This document shows, in pieces, positions 11,047 to 21,795 of a stretch of 60,000 nt of DNA. The stretch is from Polytrichum commune (taxonomy: Eukaryota > Streptophyta > Polytrichopsida > Polytrichales > Polytrichaceae), in assembly GCA_950295325.1 (NCBI GenBank), contig OX485804.1, positions 17,114,001 through 17,174,000 of the forward strand, given 5' to 3'. The translations under genes were made by a program, and so were the position numbers. The notes beneath the pieces were generated by a model that saw only the letters and a program-made list of their open reading frames with translations, had not been told where the DNA came from and did no database searches. Every line of letters begins with the position of its first letter. The stretch's first letter is position 1.

Positions 11047-12354
11047 GTTGGAGCATCCAGGGAATTCTTCTTCTCCGGCAAGGTGTTGCATAAGGCTGCG
11101 GTGGACCTCGTCATTGCAGAGTATGCTGATGGTTTGCCTGTCCCAGGAGTTTTTGAATTCCCGGGGCAAGTTCCAAATTGGAATAAGCAGGTTCAGAACT
11201 TTATCAAGTTCACCATTGGTTTTTGTCAGGGCTATCTTCACGACGATGGCGCACTCCTCTTATTTTATCTTGACAATGTGCAAATCAAGAAGGAGGTCTT
11301 GAGCTTTCTCTACAACAACAACTTGGAGGTCAAGGAGGAATGGACCATCGTTAATTCTCTACACCTCACTCACCCTATGCATAACTCTAAGCGGGTGAGT
11401 AATTGTAGCCATTTCCCATTCTTCAAGTTCGAAGTCATTCATACTTTCAATCACATTGCTAACAATTCGAGGCCTATGTTTGATGTCCAGACTCTGAAAT
11501 TCAAAGCAATCGTGTTGGTTCGATCTTTCTCCACATCTTTGCTTAGGCCACCCAAGGAGTTTGTTATTTCTTCCAGTGACAAATTTGAAGATGTTGACCT
11601 TGCAAATGATGACGTTCTTTTCAACATTGTCACCTCTGATACTGCACTCAAGCGCAACGACGGTGACACATTCTGGAAGGGCCCTAAAGAGAAGGCAGTG
11701 TCCCTGCTCCAGGTTCTAATCAGTGGCCTTAGCCCTCCAGGCGGGATTATATGTGACCTCACTGCTGGAACTGGTATGAGTAATTTGTGTAACATTCCCA
11801 TGCCTCTAGACTTAGGCAATTCAATCACCTTCTACTAATTCATTTGTTTTGCTCTTTGTAGGTGCCTCGGTTTTTGCAGCACAATCTACTAACAGGGTAA
11901 TAGTGGCATTTGAGGGAGACAAGGAATTGTACGAAGAAATTTTGCACCCAATACAGGTCGCAGCCTCGGAGTTTCTAGGGGTCGATCCAACTCACGTTGT
12001 AGACCTTGACGAGGACGACGACGATGTCCTCCCTCAACAGGGTGCAGTTAATCTATGTGAATAAGTTTGTTGTCATCTTAAACTTAATGTTGAGTATGTT
12101 GCATTTGATTGGAAGTATTTTAACAATCGTAATTTCTCCTCTGTTGGTGCAGTCTGATGGATCAATACTTCGGCTCGCCGACTAGTCCTGCCATGCGACT
12201 TCCTTCTTATGCCGAGGATATGGCAGTAGCTTATGCCAAATACTCCTCCCATAGCTCTAGTGCCTCTTCTAGTCCACGTGAGAGATACGATCCAAGAGTA
12301 CTTAGATACATAGATCAAAGTGCTTCGGAGAGTGAGGATGAGTTTATTCCTTGA
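11047..12354 (+). CDS. DNA methyltransferase-like protein (N4/N6-type fold), 5'-incomplete, multi-exon
   Basis: Exons: 11047-11394 (acceptor TTTTTAG, donor GTGAGT), 11491-11773 (phase 0 in, phase 1 out) and 11862 to the stop at 12062-12064. The third exon reads FKAIVLV..., then FWKGPKEKAVSLLQVLISG, SPPGGIICDLTAGTG and ASVFAAQ. This resembles the C-terminal half of permuted amino-methyltransferases, where D-x-x-x-G-x-G binds S-adenosylmethionine and a target-recognition step follows a DPPY-type motif IV. At the motif-IV position (VDLVIAEYADGLP) no DPPY is visible, so activity is doubtful. A coding-like acidic exon follows at 12153-12354 (ends SESEDEFIP) but needs phase 2, which no donor in the third exon supplies. 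It is therefore a frameshifted tail or untranslated. Upstream exons are not visible because the satellite begins immediately 5'. It could be a transposon-encoded methyltransferase. Confidence 0.55.
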
Positions 12355-13602
12355 ACTCCATTTTGTATTGGATTGTATTATTTTTGGCTTTTAGATTTCC
12401 GGCGCAAGTCTCATACTTGCTCTTCTTTATTTCATTCCCATAATGTCAACCCGCATTGCATTTTTCAATTATTATTGTAAATCTTTTTAGTTTGTAGATT
12501 AGTCCTTAAGTATAGTTCAAGTATCCCTAAACGGTATGCCTCTCACAATCTTAACCGCTAATGTAGCATCCACCCATTCAAATATAAAGTTGGTGCCTCA
12601 CACACCTCCTCCTTGTTTCACTAAATCATAAATACTCAATAATACTTAAGTTGCACACCACACAACACTTTCTATAATGTTCACCCTCAAATGTTAACCC
12701 TCGGGAAACGATCATAGTTAACATTTATTAAGGTGTTAACAGTTACTAATTATAAAATTGTTTTATCGACCAATATACAAATCTTAACATTTATAAATAT
12801 AAGCATTTTTGAAGAATCCTTGTGAGAGAATACCATTCATAAAATTGCAAACCCAATCAAAACTTTATTCAATATGAAGTTTAGAAATCATGGGTGAAGT
12901 ATGAATCATGGGCATGCACAACTTGCAAATATTTCTCAATTTGCACCAACAAACCCACATACTTGGACACCCACATGAACGTGTTTCCATGTACCTTCTA
13001 ATGGAAGTTCTCATGTGCCTCCATTCTTACACTTCCGTCACTAGAACTAAACGTAGCCAAACGTAGTCTTTCCAAAGAGTAGTTATGGTTGCATTTCATT
13101 CGTTAACATATATAGAGTCAAATTTAAAAGTGTGCAATATGTGGGGAGTAGAATAAAGTTAACAATTAGAAAGGGTTAACATTTATAGGTGTAACATTAA
13201 TAGAGTGGACTATATGTGGGGAATTCTTTTCACATACCTCCTTCGTGTTTCCTTCATATAGTAATTTTTATTTGATTTACAGTGATATGTACTATAGTAC
13301 ACAAGTTTGGTAATTGTATTTATGACGTAATAGTGATGTAAGCCCTAATTTTGTATTTTATTATAATATATATATGTTTCAAAAATATGTAAACGTTTCA
13401 AATGGGGAAATGTTGTTCTATTTCCACGGTAATAGAGACCCTAACTCATAAACTTTTCTTAAAATAGCTCTACCCTAAACCCATAATCTCACGGTTATAG
13501 GTGCATTTCCCCTCTCAATTCATGTCTCAAATGGAGTTCTCCGCTCTCCAAATCGCCGCTCTCTGCTCTCCGCTCTCCGCTCGCATACTAACTTTCCCCG
13601 GG

Positions 13603-13830
13603 TGGAGCGGACGGGGGTGGGGCGTGGGGCGGACGGAGGGAGGTGGAGCGGACAGACGGGGTGGGGGGGTGGGGCGGACGGAGGGGGTTGGAGCGGACGG
13701 GGGTGGGGGGTGGAGCGGATGGGGGAGGGGGGGGGGGAGCGGACGGAGGGGGGTCGAGCGGATGGGGGTTGGGAACGGGGGGGAACGCTGGAGCGGACGG
13801 GGGAACGCAGAGGGGAGCGGGGGGGAGGGG
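13603..13830 (+). repeat. G-rich minisatellite
   Basis: This has the same GGAGCGGACGG(G)n unit as the array near 0.9 kb, again with G on the plus strand. The left flank (13540-13590) is rich in CGCTCTCCGCTCTC and is the reverse complement of the right flank of the first array. One copy of array plus flank has therefore been inverted relative to the other. Glycine/arginine or proline-rich frames here are artefacts. Confidence 0.85.
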
Positions 13831-13839
13831 AACAACGTG

Positions 13840-14008
13840 CAATTGCGGCCATATATTTTCTAGCAGTAGAAATAATATTGCATATTCATGTAGAGGACTT
13901 CATTACCTATCCATGGATACCAAGAACTCATTTTTTGAACTTCATATGAATTTTTGAGAGCCAAAAAACCGAGACTATGTCCAAACTTCCAAAAAAAAGT
14001 GTTTCTGA
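13840..14008 (+). repeat. Dispersed repeat block flanking the G-rich array (copy 1)
   Basis: This sequence directly follows the G-rich array. It shares its order and nearly all bases with 17650-17815, which directly follows the third G-rich array. Shared phrases include GCAGTAGAAAT, CATATTCATGTAGAGGAC and GATACCAAGAACTCATTTTT. Array plus flank therefore move or duplicate as a unit. No coding potential. Confidence 0.8.
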
Positions 14009-14728
14009 ATTATATAAATATAAATATAAGCAATTGTGAAGAGTCCTTGTGAGAGAATACCATTCATAAAATTGCACACCCAATCAAAACTTTATTCAAT
14101 ATCAAGTTTACAAATCACGAGTGAATATGAATCAATGTAATTGGATGTGTAGTTTTTATCATCCATATTATGGTTGTATTTCATCCGTTAACGTTTATAG
14201 AGTCAGATTTACAAAGAAGGGAGTACCATTTTGTTAACAGTTAACACGTTTAACATTTATGGTGTGCAATATGTGGGGAGTAGAAGAAAGTTAATATTTA
14301 GAGATGTTTAGGATCACGTGTACAACCGATATAACTATTGCAATATTATACTCAACTTTAGTTAACTAGATATAACTATAGTTGACTACATTTTGTGGCA
14401 TACCAAAATTAGAATAAATATAGGTAACTGCATTTTGGCAAGACATATCACAAACAACTATAGTTAACTTGAACTTAGCACATAGATGTGATAACAACGA
14501 TGTGAAAGAACGATGTGGCCTCACGAGAGGCGAGAACCTTGGTTAGCCTCCCATAGACTTCTTTTCGATTATGGAGCAAAAACCTCATAGAGTATGAACA
14601 TTGCACTAAGATCCATAAACCTCATACAATATACAAGTTTTGTATGAAAAAATGATGGTTTTATTTACATCTCCAACGGTTACAAAATTAGTATGATTCA
14701 AAATTGCTGCAAAAAAAACAAAAAAAAT

Positions 14729-16645
14729 CTATTTTGCAGTGTCACGGAAGCACATTGTCGGGTTAACCATGTTGTATGGAGGGGACTTCAACATGTTCAC
14801 TACGTGTGTGATGGTTGACCTTTCCGTTGGATTGGTCTTCGTCAATGAATCCAATGCTAACTCAAACCGCATCTTCAAGCCATTTGGATCACTGTTTAGC
14901 TGAAACAAGGGGGAAGTCGAATCCTTGGCATAAATCTTCCTTGCCAAAGCACCCACTGAGAAGGACTCCGAGAGAAACGTATGCCTATGTTTCCGAGCCA
15001 TCCTCACCGGAGAGGTGGATGTTCCACGTTGCCCTCGTACATGGAATAATTCTGGACCAGCACAGTTGTATTTTGCTTTGTGCTTGTTCATCTCATCCAC
15101 TGAATCTCTTCCATAGTTGGAGGGTGCGTCTTCATCTCCCTAGGATGCCATGCCCCAATCACACACACCAATGTAAACCGTGTTATCACGATCTTGTGGG
15201 AAATGCAGCATGACATTGTTGGGATTAAGGTCATTGTGCAACACGTCATGCTTGTGCACTACATCCACAATGCACATTAGAGCCCATGCCAAATAAGCTC
15301 GATGCCTTCGATATACCACCAACCGTTTCCGTGCTTCAAAGTCTGGCCCAGGCATTTGAATGATTGTGCGCTCGTGGGTTTCCGGAACGCTGAAGTCATA
15401 GACCCTCATGTTCTCCAAGGAGCCTCCATTCCACCACATCGAATAGGATTCGTATGTTTTCATATTGAGGTATTGTAGCTTGATTACCCCATGATGATCT
15501 ACTGGACACGCCAATGCTTCAACTGAACGCTCCTTTCGGTTCTCCAGACTATTCGTGGCCTTTATGGTCTTCCCAACCCACTCTATCCAGCTAGAGATGA
15601 ATGATGCTCCATGAATTGTGACTCTCCGCACCACTCCGAAGGTCCCTTGGAAGATTTCCTTATCCAAGGCTTTGATCTCCGCATTCCTAGGCAACCATAT
15701 GACACCCTGCTGGCCCTGAGTGGCAATGTTGTCTGCCATCTGCCTGTCAATAAAAATGGGAAGGTTGCGGGCGGATGTTCCTTTTGCTGCTATTACGCCT
15801 CTTTTCCAATTCTCTAGCTTCATGTACAACTCGGATTTCCTGCCACTACTATTTCCCTCGCCAGGATGCAGAGCATCATATGCCATTGTTGGATTGTAGA
15901 TTGCTTCCCTGGCTTGTTGTTCAATCCAGGTGTCCCAATCGCTCATGCCCCTAGCTTCTTCAAACTCCGCTCCAGCCGTGGCTTCCGTGAGAATAAGCAT
16001 CAAATCGTTCCTCACCAACTCTAAACCCTTTGTACCATCATTGAGGTATTTTTTTTCCAAATAAACCATGCTGTTATTTCTAAACCACTCCAACAGCACG
16101 ACCCTACAATGGTTTCGAGCCTCATCGATCCGCGGGCCACGTTTGCCTCTATTTTTCTTTTTCCTCGATTGTGAACCTGATACCGCGGACCCCTCCTCCG
16201 TCCCTTCCGAAACTGCTGGGCGTTTCTGTCCCCGTCTTTCACCATGCTCCGAACCCTGAGGTACATCACGTGCAGGGCTCTCCGGTCTTGATGTTTGCCG
16301 TGTCGGAGATCGTGGTGGCACGGACTCACCACGAGTGGCTGCATTTATATCTGTGGAACTGCCTGAGCTTGGTCCCCTTCCTGTTCTCCCTCTATGGCCA
16401 CTGTTTCCCCGACTCCCACGTGTTCCACGGCTTCCACGTGTTTGGTTGCCTCCTGAATGACCAACAACAAAGAACTATTCGCCAAACCGAAAAGGATCTG
16501 GACGTGGGGGACGTGCTGCAGTACTTCCACTTCCGGCATCGCTTCCCGTACCCTCTCCAGTATGCGCAGATGGAGTGCTTTGGAGCCAAGGACGGCGCAC
16601 CCTCGTATCCTTGTCTTGGTAAGGAGCAATGTCCTCCCCCTCCAT
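14729..16645 (-). pseudogene. Protein-kinase-like frame interrupted by two in-frame TAG codons
   Basis: From the ATG at 16645 (MEGEDIAPYQ) one frame runs to a stop at 14729, 639 codons, broken only by TAG at 16477-16475 and TAG at 15142-15140. Kinase features are a Gly-loop-like QGTFGVVRRV, a candidate ATP lysine in VGKTIKAT, the catalytic loop HNDLNPNNV (Asp kept, but the usual HRD Arg and the following Lys replaced), DWG in place of DFG, and AGPEL in the APE position. The second TAG falls five residues after DWG, so a protein stopping there would lack the activation segment and C-lobe. No GT/AG pair removes either stop. The N-terminal third is basic and low-complexity (KKKNRGKRG). It is most simply a decayed gene. 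Both stops being TAG fits C-to-T change of CAG. Confidence 0.7.
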
Positions 16646-16850
16646 CGTGAAAAAAACCGCGTGAGTGAGTGAATGTAGAAATCAACAAGTGAATCTAGAA
16701 AAAAAATTGCGAGGGTTCCCCCACAATTTGCCCTACCCTCCCAAACCCCCTGAGACCCGCGCGGTGCCGCTGTCCTTGGGACGGCAACAAGGTCTCGGGT
16801 CCCTTTGTGGTGGGAGGAGAGGAAAGTGAGGGGAACTAAAGCCCCACGGC

Positions 16851-16860
16851 TTTATATAGG
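16851..16860 (-). promoter_or_regulatory. TATA box upstream of the kinase-like frame
   Basis: CCTATATAAA on the minus strand lies about 205 bp upstream of the ATG at 16645. It sits between that start and the C-rich (minus strand) minisatellite. Position and match to the plant TATA consensus make it a plausible core promoter. Transcription itself is not shown. Confidence 0.45.
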
Positions 16861-16924
16861 CAAAGGGGTGCACAATCATTATGGGATCCCGGTCGGATTT
16901 GACATGGGGCACGAAAAGGACGTA

Positions 16925-17640
16925 TGGGGAACGTGGGAACACAGGGGCGGACGGAGGGAACGAGGGGGCGGACTGAGGGAACGAGTGGGCGGACGTAGGG
17001 GAACTCGGGAGGGAACGCGGGCGGACGGAAGGGAACGGAGCGCGGACGGGAGGGAACGTGGGGCGGACGGTAGGGGAACGTGGGGCGGATGGGAGGGGAA
17101 CGTGGGGCGGACGGGAGGGGAAGGGAGGGGAATGCGGGGCGGACGGTAGGGGAACGAGGGGCGGACGGTAGGGAACGCGGGGCGGACGGAGGGGAACGTG
17201 TGGCGGATGGGAGGGGAACGCGGTAGGGAACGGGGGCGGACGGAAGGGAACGGGGAGCGGACGAGAGGGGACGGGAGGGGAACGCGGTAGGGAACGAGGG
17301 CGGACGGAAAGGAACGAGGAGCAGACGAGAGGGAACGGGAGGGAACGTGGGGTGGACGGGAGGGGAACGCTGTAGGGAACGCGGGCGGACGAGAGGGAAC
17401 GGAAGGGAACGTGGGGCGGACGGGAGGGGAACGCTGTAGGGAACGCGGGCGGACGGAAGGGAACGGGGAGCGGACGAGAGGGAACGGGAGGGAACGTGGG
17501 GCAGACGGGAGGGGAACACTGTAGGGAACGCGGGCGGACGTAAGGGAACGGGAGGGAACGTGAACGCACGGAGGGGAACGTGGGGCGGACGGGTGGGGAA
17601 CGTGAGGCGGACGGGAGGGAACGGGGTTGAAGGGGGGCAG
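16925..17640 (+). repeat. Long GGAACG/GCGGACGG minisatellite
   Basis: About 700 bp of units such as GGGGAACGNGGGGCGGACGG show strong G-on-plus-strand skew. Variant units (GGAACGCGGTAGGGAACG) recur several times, suggesting higher-order duplication. The Arg/Pro-rich frames on the minus strand are repeat-derived. The array lies directly upstream of the kinase-like promoter and ends at the 17650-17815 block. Confidence 0.9.
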
Positions 17641-17649
17641 GGGAACAAC

Positions 17650-17815
17650 GTGGAATTGCGGCCATGTATTTTCTGGCAGTAGAAATATTATTGCATATTC
17701 ATGTAGAGGACTTCATTACCTATCCATGGATACCAAGAACTCATTTTTTGGACTTCATATGAATTTTTTAGAGCCAAAAAACGGACACTATGTCTAAACT
17801 TTTAAAAAAAAGTGT
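17650..17815 (+). repeat. Dispersed repeat block flanking the G-rich array (copy 2)
   Basis: Second copy of the block at 13840-14008, again starting directly after a G-rich array (GAATTGCGGCCATGTATTTTC). Differences are scattered substitutions and small indels in A-runs. Confidence 0.8.
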
Positions 17816-17942
17816 AAATGACCGAGTTCACACTATGGCCGTCCAAGTCGAGAGGCCGTGCGATTGAGTGGCCCAACTTTGTTGAGAGTCCAAAGAAATG
17901 AACTGAAAATAGCCAATAAAATATAGTAAGGGTAGCCTTAAA

Positions 17943-17968
17943 CACTATATTCGGTAATCGGAGACTTT
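17943..17968 (+). mobile_element. CACTA-like terminal sequence (element B, copy 1)
   Basis: CACTATATTCGGTAATCGG followed by AGACTTT opens a segment whose next about 350 bp align with 55902-56300 (GAGACTATNNAAGGA, CCATATGTATAA, ATACATGAAAA, TTTAGGGAGTCCGT). Both segments lead into the 3' end of a minus-strand HAD-phosphatase gene. I read this as the left end of a CACTA-like element. Its right end and target duplication could not be assigned. Confidence 0.55.
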
Positions 17969-18277
17969 TTGATGATTTTGAGACTATTCAAGGACGGGGT
18001 TTTCAAATTTTAGCCAATGTTAACAACATTAAAATACCATATGTATAACATTGGATATAATCATCAACATAAATGCATCAAAGTGAACAAAAAAATGAAC
18101 CATACATGAAAACATATGTGTATAAAATGACAAATTGTTGCTAATGGACAGGAAGATGTGGAGAATGATTGGAAATTGAATCTATTCAACGGGTTTGAAA
18201 TACAAACATAATGGAAATACCATTAATGTCTTGAAGACCTTCAAATAGAATGGATAACCAAGCACTATGCTCTACCC

Positions 18278-19077
18278 CTACACACATTTAGGGAGTCCGT
18301 AGGCGTTTATAGTCCCACTAGTACGTCCCACTATATTTTTTCTCGTGGCCATGTCCTTATCTTTTACGGTGGCTTCTCTCTGTAATGCTCCAATGGCCTT
18401 TATAGCTTTGAAAATCTCCGGCCCGCAACTATAGCCAAGTTTGTTGACTGGCCTCGAATATGTGTCGTTCTTCAATATGTCCAAACGCGCTCCCGAATTG
18501 TACGAAGTGGTATTGTAGTGGAATACAAAGGCATCTGCAAGAGAGAATGTCTTGCACTTCTCCGGAGGGCCAAACAACGATCGGACTCGGAAGATGCAAC
18601 CTTGAGTTGTGTGCGTCTCCAATGAAGAAGTCAAGGAGGGTCGGCCACCAAACGAGCGTGGAGCGACCTGTGAAACAATATCATAGACAGAGTGGAGTGG
18701 GTAAATTAAGGAGGGGCGGTTTGGGATGGGCGCTCGTAAAGTGCATAACATGCAGATGCAAGAAAATGAGAGCAACGGTGAAAGAATAGGAGGGGACAAA
18801 GAAGGCTCTTGGCCGTGTTGTCGTCGATGAGGAGGGTGTTCTCCGGAGTTCGCCAGCTCCCGTGGGGGACTCCCTCCAATAGGGGGGCTTCTAGCCACAA
18901 CTTGGACCTCAAGACCTTGAGGAAATGTTGCCCTCCGCCTCGACCACCAAACTTGGGCATTGGCACACCATTCTCGTCAATTAGCTCATCGCATACTTCT
19001 TGGCCGAGAACGAGGCAAGGGCTTGGGAGATCACAGATGAGGAACTTGAAAATGGGCACCGTGTTCTCCAAGACCAT
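18278..19077 (-). pseudogene. Truncated, internally deleted FCP1-like HAD phosphatase (copy 1)
   Basis: From 19077 downward the frame matches the 57-58 kb phosphatase: FLICDLPSPCLVLGQE, PKFGGRGGGQHFLKVLRS and TPENTLLIDD against DLPRPCLVLGQE, PKFGGRGGGQQFLKVLRS and TPENTLLIDD. The N-terminal part carrying motif I is missing. Just after LIDD the sequence jumps into what corresponds to the last intron of the intact copy (near 18800), so about 0.9 kb has been deleted. A conserved intron 3' end (TTGTTTCACAG, 18667-18677) and the last exon (NTTSYNSGAR, GPEIFKAIK) follow, with frame disruption. It is a dead paralogue of the 56-58 kb gene and shares the CACTA-like terminus. Confidence 0.75.
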
Positions 19078-19138
19078 ACTTTATGCACAATATAAAGTAT
19101 ATCCACATTCAATTGTTAAAGTAGATTTTGGTAGCATA

Positions 19139-19160
19139 TTTACGAACAACCGTTCATAAA
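19139..19160. repeat. Isolated TTTACGAAC...GTTCATAAA palindrome
   Basis: TTTACGAACAACCGTTCATAAA is one near-palindromic copy of the motif that fills the arrays at 20.6-21.8 and 24.8-25.3 kb. It lies 60 bp beyond the truncated end of the phosphatase pseudogene. In the intact copy the same motif occurs in the intron next to the phosphatase exon. Confidence 0.6.
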
Positions 19161-19271
19161 TCAGTGTAATGTGTAATGTGTAAATCAACATTACGTATTT
19201 TTACGAATGTGTGTTTGCAAATATGTATAGTGGTTTCGTTTATTTGCACAAACATAGATAAGATAGAAGTT

Positions 19272-20490
19272 AGCACCGTGTTTTAAGAACATAAAATGTT
19301 CATAGTAAACCAACCCATCAAAAACTGACTAGTTGGTCGCGAATTGTCGAAAGGGAAAAAGAATGCTAGTTTACTAGTTGACGTCAAATTTGTCCCTAAT
19401 GCAATTAGTTGTTAAAACGTCCACTAATTGGTTTTTTTATTGTTTTACTACTGAGCAATTTATTCAGTAGTAGTAATTATTTGGTGTTAATAATTTAGTT
19501 GGTCAGATAATGACTTGTTGGTCCAAAGTTATTAAATAGCATTGCATTTCTGTGACTAGTTGATCATTTTTTATGACCTCAGTGTGCCAGTTGGTCATGT
19601 ATTGGACAAAGGGCAAAAACGCGTGAGGACAGCTAGTTGCAGTGTTTTGACAGGGTGGTAACCTACCAAGTTGACCCACCTAGTAGGTAGTTGTTTTGAG
19701 GTATATAAAGATTGTCCTAGAACCTTTTGGCTCTCTTAGTACACATATGTGAAGATAGCTTAGACTCTTAGAGAAGGTGTGTATGCTTGTAAGTTTAGAC
19801 CTAGAAATGTGAGGCAGTCCAGACGGACAACAGTCTTGGAAAACAAGCAACAAAGTGTTGAAAGAGGGATTTGAAGAGTAGATTCATTGTTGGCATTCTC
19901 CTATTACTGCTCTCCTTCTAAGATAACATAATCCTTAGTGTTGGCAAGACAAAGGTGTTGAAGGTGTTATTGAAAATGTGCATTGGACAACTTGTCATGT
20001 AGGAACAAAGAATGCATTAGAAAGTAGAAAGGGTGGGTATGCGCGAACGTGACACTCATAGGAGACGTCTAGAGCAAGTAGTTAGAATGACTTGAAAAAT
20101 GTACCACGGGTTGGTTGAAGCTTAGAAACGTTGGATCTGGATTCGGTTTGCGAAAACCACCTTTGACCAAAAACGTCAGCTAGTCATAAGGACCCGAAAA
20201 CTCCACTATAGGTTGTAGAAGGTTAGAGATGCCAGCTCTAAGCTTATATTATGGAAACAACATCTAAAAGTTGGCCATTCAGACCAAAAACATGAGCTCG
20301 TAGGTAGCGTCCAAGACATATTTTTTAGCCTTAAACGTAAGTTTAAGGCGATCATACGTCAAAGGAGTTTTCTAGAGATGCACTAGGTTGGGAGGTGTTT
20401 TTGCAAGGCTTGGAAATGACTAGCAACAAAAGAGTAATTGTAGCAAGGAAGGACTGCAAACACCCATTAACAATGGGTTTTCATATATAC
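19272..20490 (+). repeat. Long dispersed repeat R1, copy a
   Basis: This matches 30431-30969 plus 38131-38765 in the same orientation (the two halves split by a CACTA element). Its last about 400 bp match 25376-25772 in inverted orientation. It contains frequent CTAGTTGGTCA-type phrases. No coding frame. It may be a long terminal repeat or the end of a large foldback element. I could not decide. Confidence 0.75.
19702..19709 (+). promoter_or_regulatory. TATA box inside repeat R1
   Basis: TATATAAA lies in GAGGTATATAAAG. The corresponding position in copy b (about 30831) reads TATATTTAAGG, a weakened form. If R1 is transcribed, the RNA would run into the palindrome array at 20.6 kb. No transcript evidence is available. 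Confidence 0.35.
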
Positions 20491-20564
20491 GTACTCCTAT
20501 TCGCTATTGATTATTGTAGCAGGGGGGTGGTGCACATTTTCATTGTATGTAGCCAAGGTTTATG

Positions 20565-21795
20565 AGTGTGCATTCGTAAACATGCAGCCCTTGGTTATTA
20601 CGCTGAAGTTCACAATTGCATGTTCGTAAATATGCAACCTTTGTTGTCGGCCAAGATTTACAAACGCGCATTTGTAAATACTCGTTGAGGTTTACGAACG
20701 CACGTTCGTAACAGTGCAACACTTGGTTGTTGCGCAAAATTTCACAAAAATGTAGGCCGAGGTTTACGAACGCCCGTTCGTAAAAGTCGGCGCACAGTTA
20801 CTAACTATGCAGCACTTGGTTGCTACGCAGAATTTTACGAAAATGTGGGCCGAGGTTTACGAACGCACGTTCGTAAATGTGGGCCGAGATTTACGAACGC
20901 CCGTTCGTAAATGTGGGCCAAGGTTTACGAACGCCCGTTCGTAAAAGTCGGTGCACAGTTACTAACTATGCAGCACTTGGTTGCTGCGCATAATTTTACG
21001 AAAATGTGGGCCGAGGTTTACGAACGCACGTTCGTAAATGTGGGCCGAGATTTACGAACGCCCGTTCGTAAATGTGGGCCGAGGTTTACGAACGCCCGTT
21101 CGTAAAAGTTGGCGGACAGTTACTAACTATGCAACACTTGGTTGCTGCACAGAATTTTACGAAAATGTGGGCCGAGATTTACGAACGCCCGTTCGTAAAA
21201 AAGTCGGCGCACATTTACTAACTATGCAGCACTTGATTGCTGCGCATAATTTTACGAAAATGTGGGCCGAGGTTTACGAACGCACGTTCGTAAATGTGGG
21301 CCGAGATTTACGAACGCCCATTCGTAAAAGTCGGCGCACATTTTCTAACTATGCAGCACTTGGTTGCTGCGCAGAATTTTACGAAAATGTGGGCCGAGGT
21401 TTACGAACGCCCATTCGTAAAAGTCGGCGCTCATTTTCTAACTATGCAGCACTTGGTTGCTGCGCAAAATTTTACGAAAATGTGGGCCGAGATTTACGAA
21501 CGCACGTTCGTAAATGTGGGCCGAGATTTACGAACGACCGTTCGTAAATGTGGGCCAAGGTTTACGAACGCCCGTTCGTAAAAGTCGGTGCACAGTTACT
21601 AACTATGCAGCACTTGGTTGCTGCGCAGAATTTTACGAAAATGTGGGCCGAGGTTTACGAACGCACGTTCGTAAATGTGGGCCGAGATTTACGAACGCCC
21701 GTTCGTAAATGTGAGCCGACGTTTACGAACGCACGTTCGTAACTGTGCAGCACTTGGTTGTTGCGCTGAAGTTTACGAACGCCCGTTCGTAAACA
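20565..21795 (+). repeat. Palindrome array, left arm: about 20 copies of TTTACGAACGNNCGTTCGTAAA
   Basis: Copies of the 22-bp palindrome, separated by short spacers (ATGTGGGCCGAGG), are grouped into larger units that also contain GCAGCACTTGGTTGCTGCGC and TTTTACGAAAATG. Open frames reading VYERPFVNVG or RTPVRK repeats are simply translations of the array. The first few copies (20570-20700) are degenerate. The array is the reverse complement in composition and order of the one at 24755-25335. Confidence 0.95.

Larger units (their letters stand above)
12360..14728. other. Intergenic region with duplicated blocks
   Basis: No gene is supported. Two blocks are partly duplicated: about 12822-12905 matches about 14035-14125 (GTGAGAGAATACCATTCATAAA phrase and flanks), and about 13128-13185 matches about 14265-14315 (TGCAATATGTGGGGAGTAGA). 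The G-rich array at 13603-13830 lies between the copies. Around 14340-14470 are a few CTATAGTTAACTA-like palindromes that also fill the hAT-like element at 38.9 kb. Confidence 0.6.

Noticed and set aside
5450-11056. Recurrent small frames (for example at 5657, 7035, 8247, 10017)
   Set aside because: Each is a piece of the 232-bp satellite and repeats with its period, so they are not genes.
14729-16645. Idea that TAG is reassigned or edited so the kinase frame is functional
   Set aside because: The other genes reconstructed here end at TAG (BFN-like gene and HAD gene), so TAG acts as a stop in this genome. Simple decay is more likely.
20540-21742. Frames with repeated VYERPFVNVG or RTPVRKC motifs, resembling a repeat protein
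   Set aside because: They arise from translating the palindrome array. Different frames give equally regular peptides, and the inverted array gives the same on the other strand.
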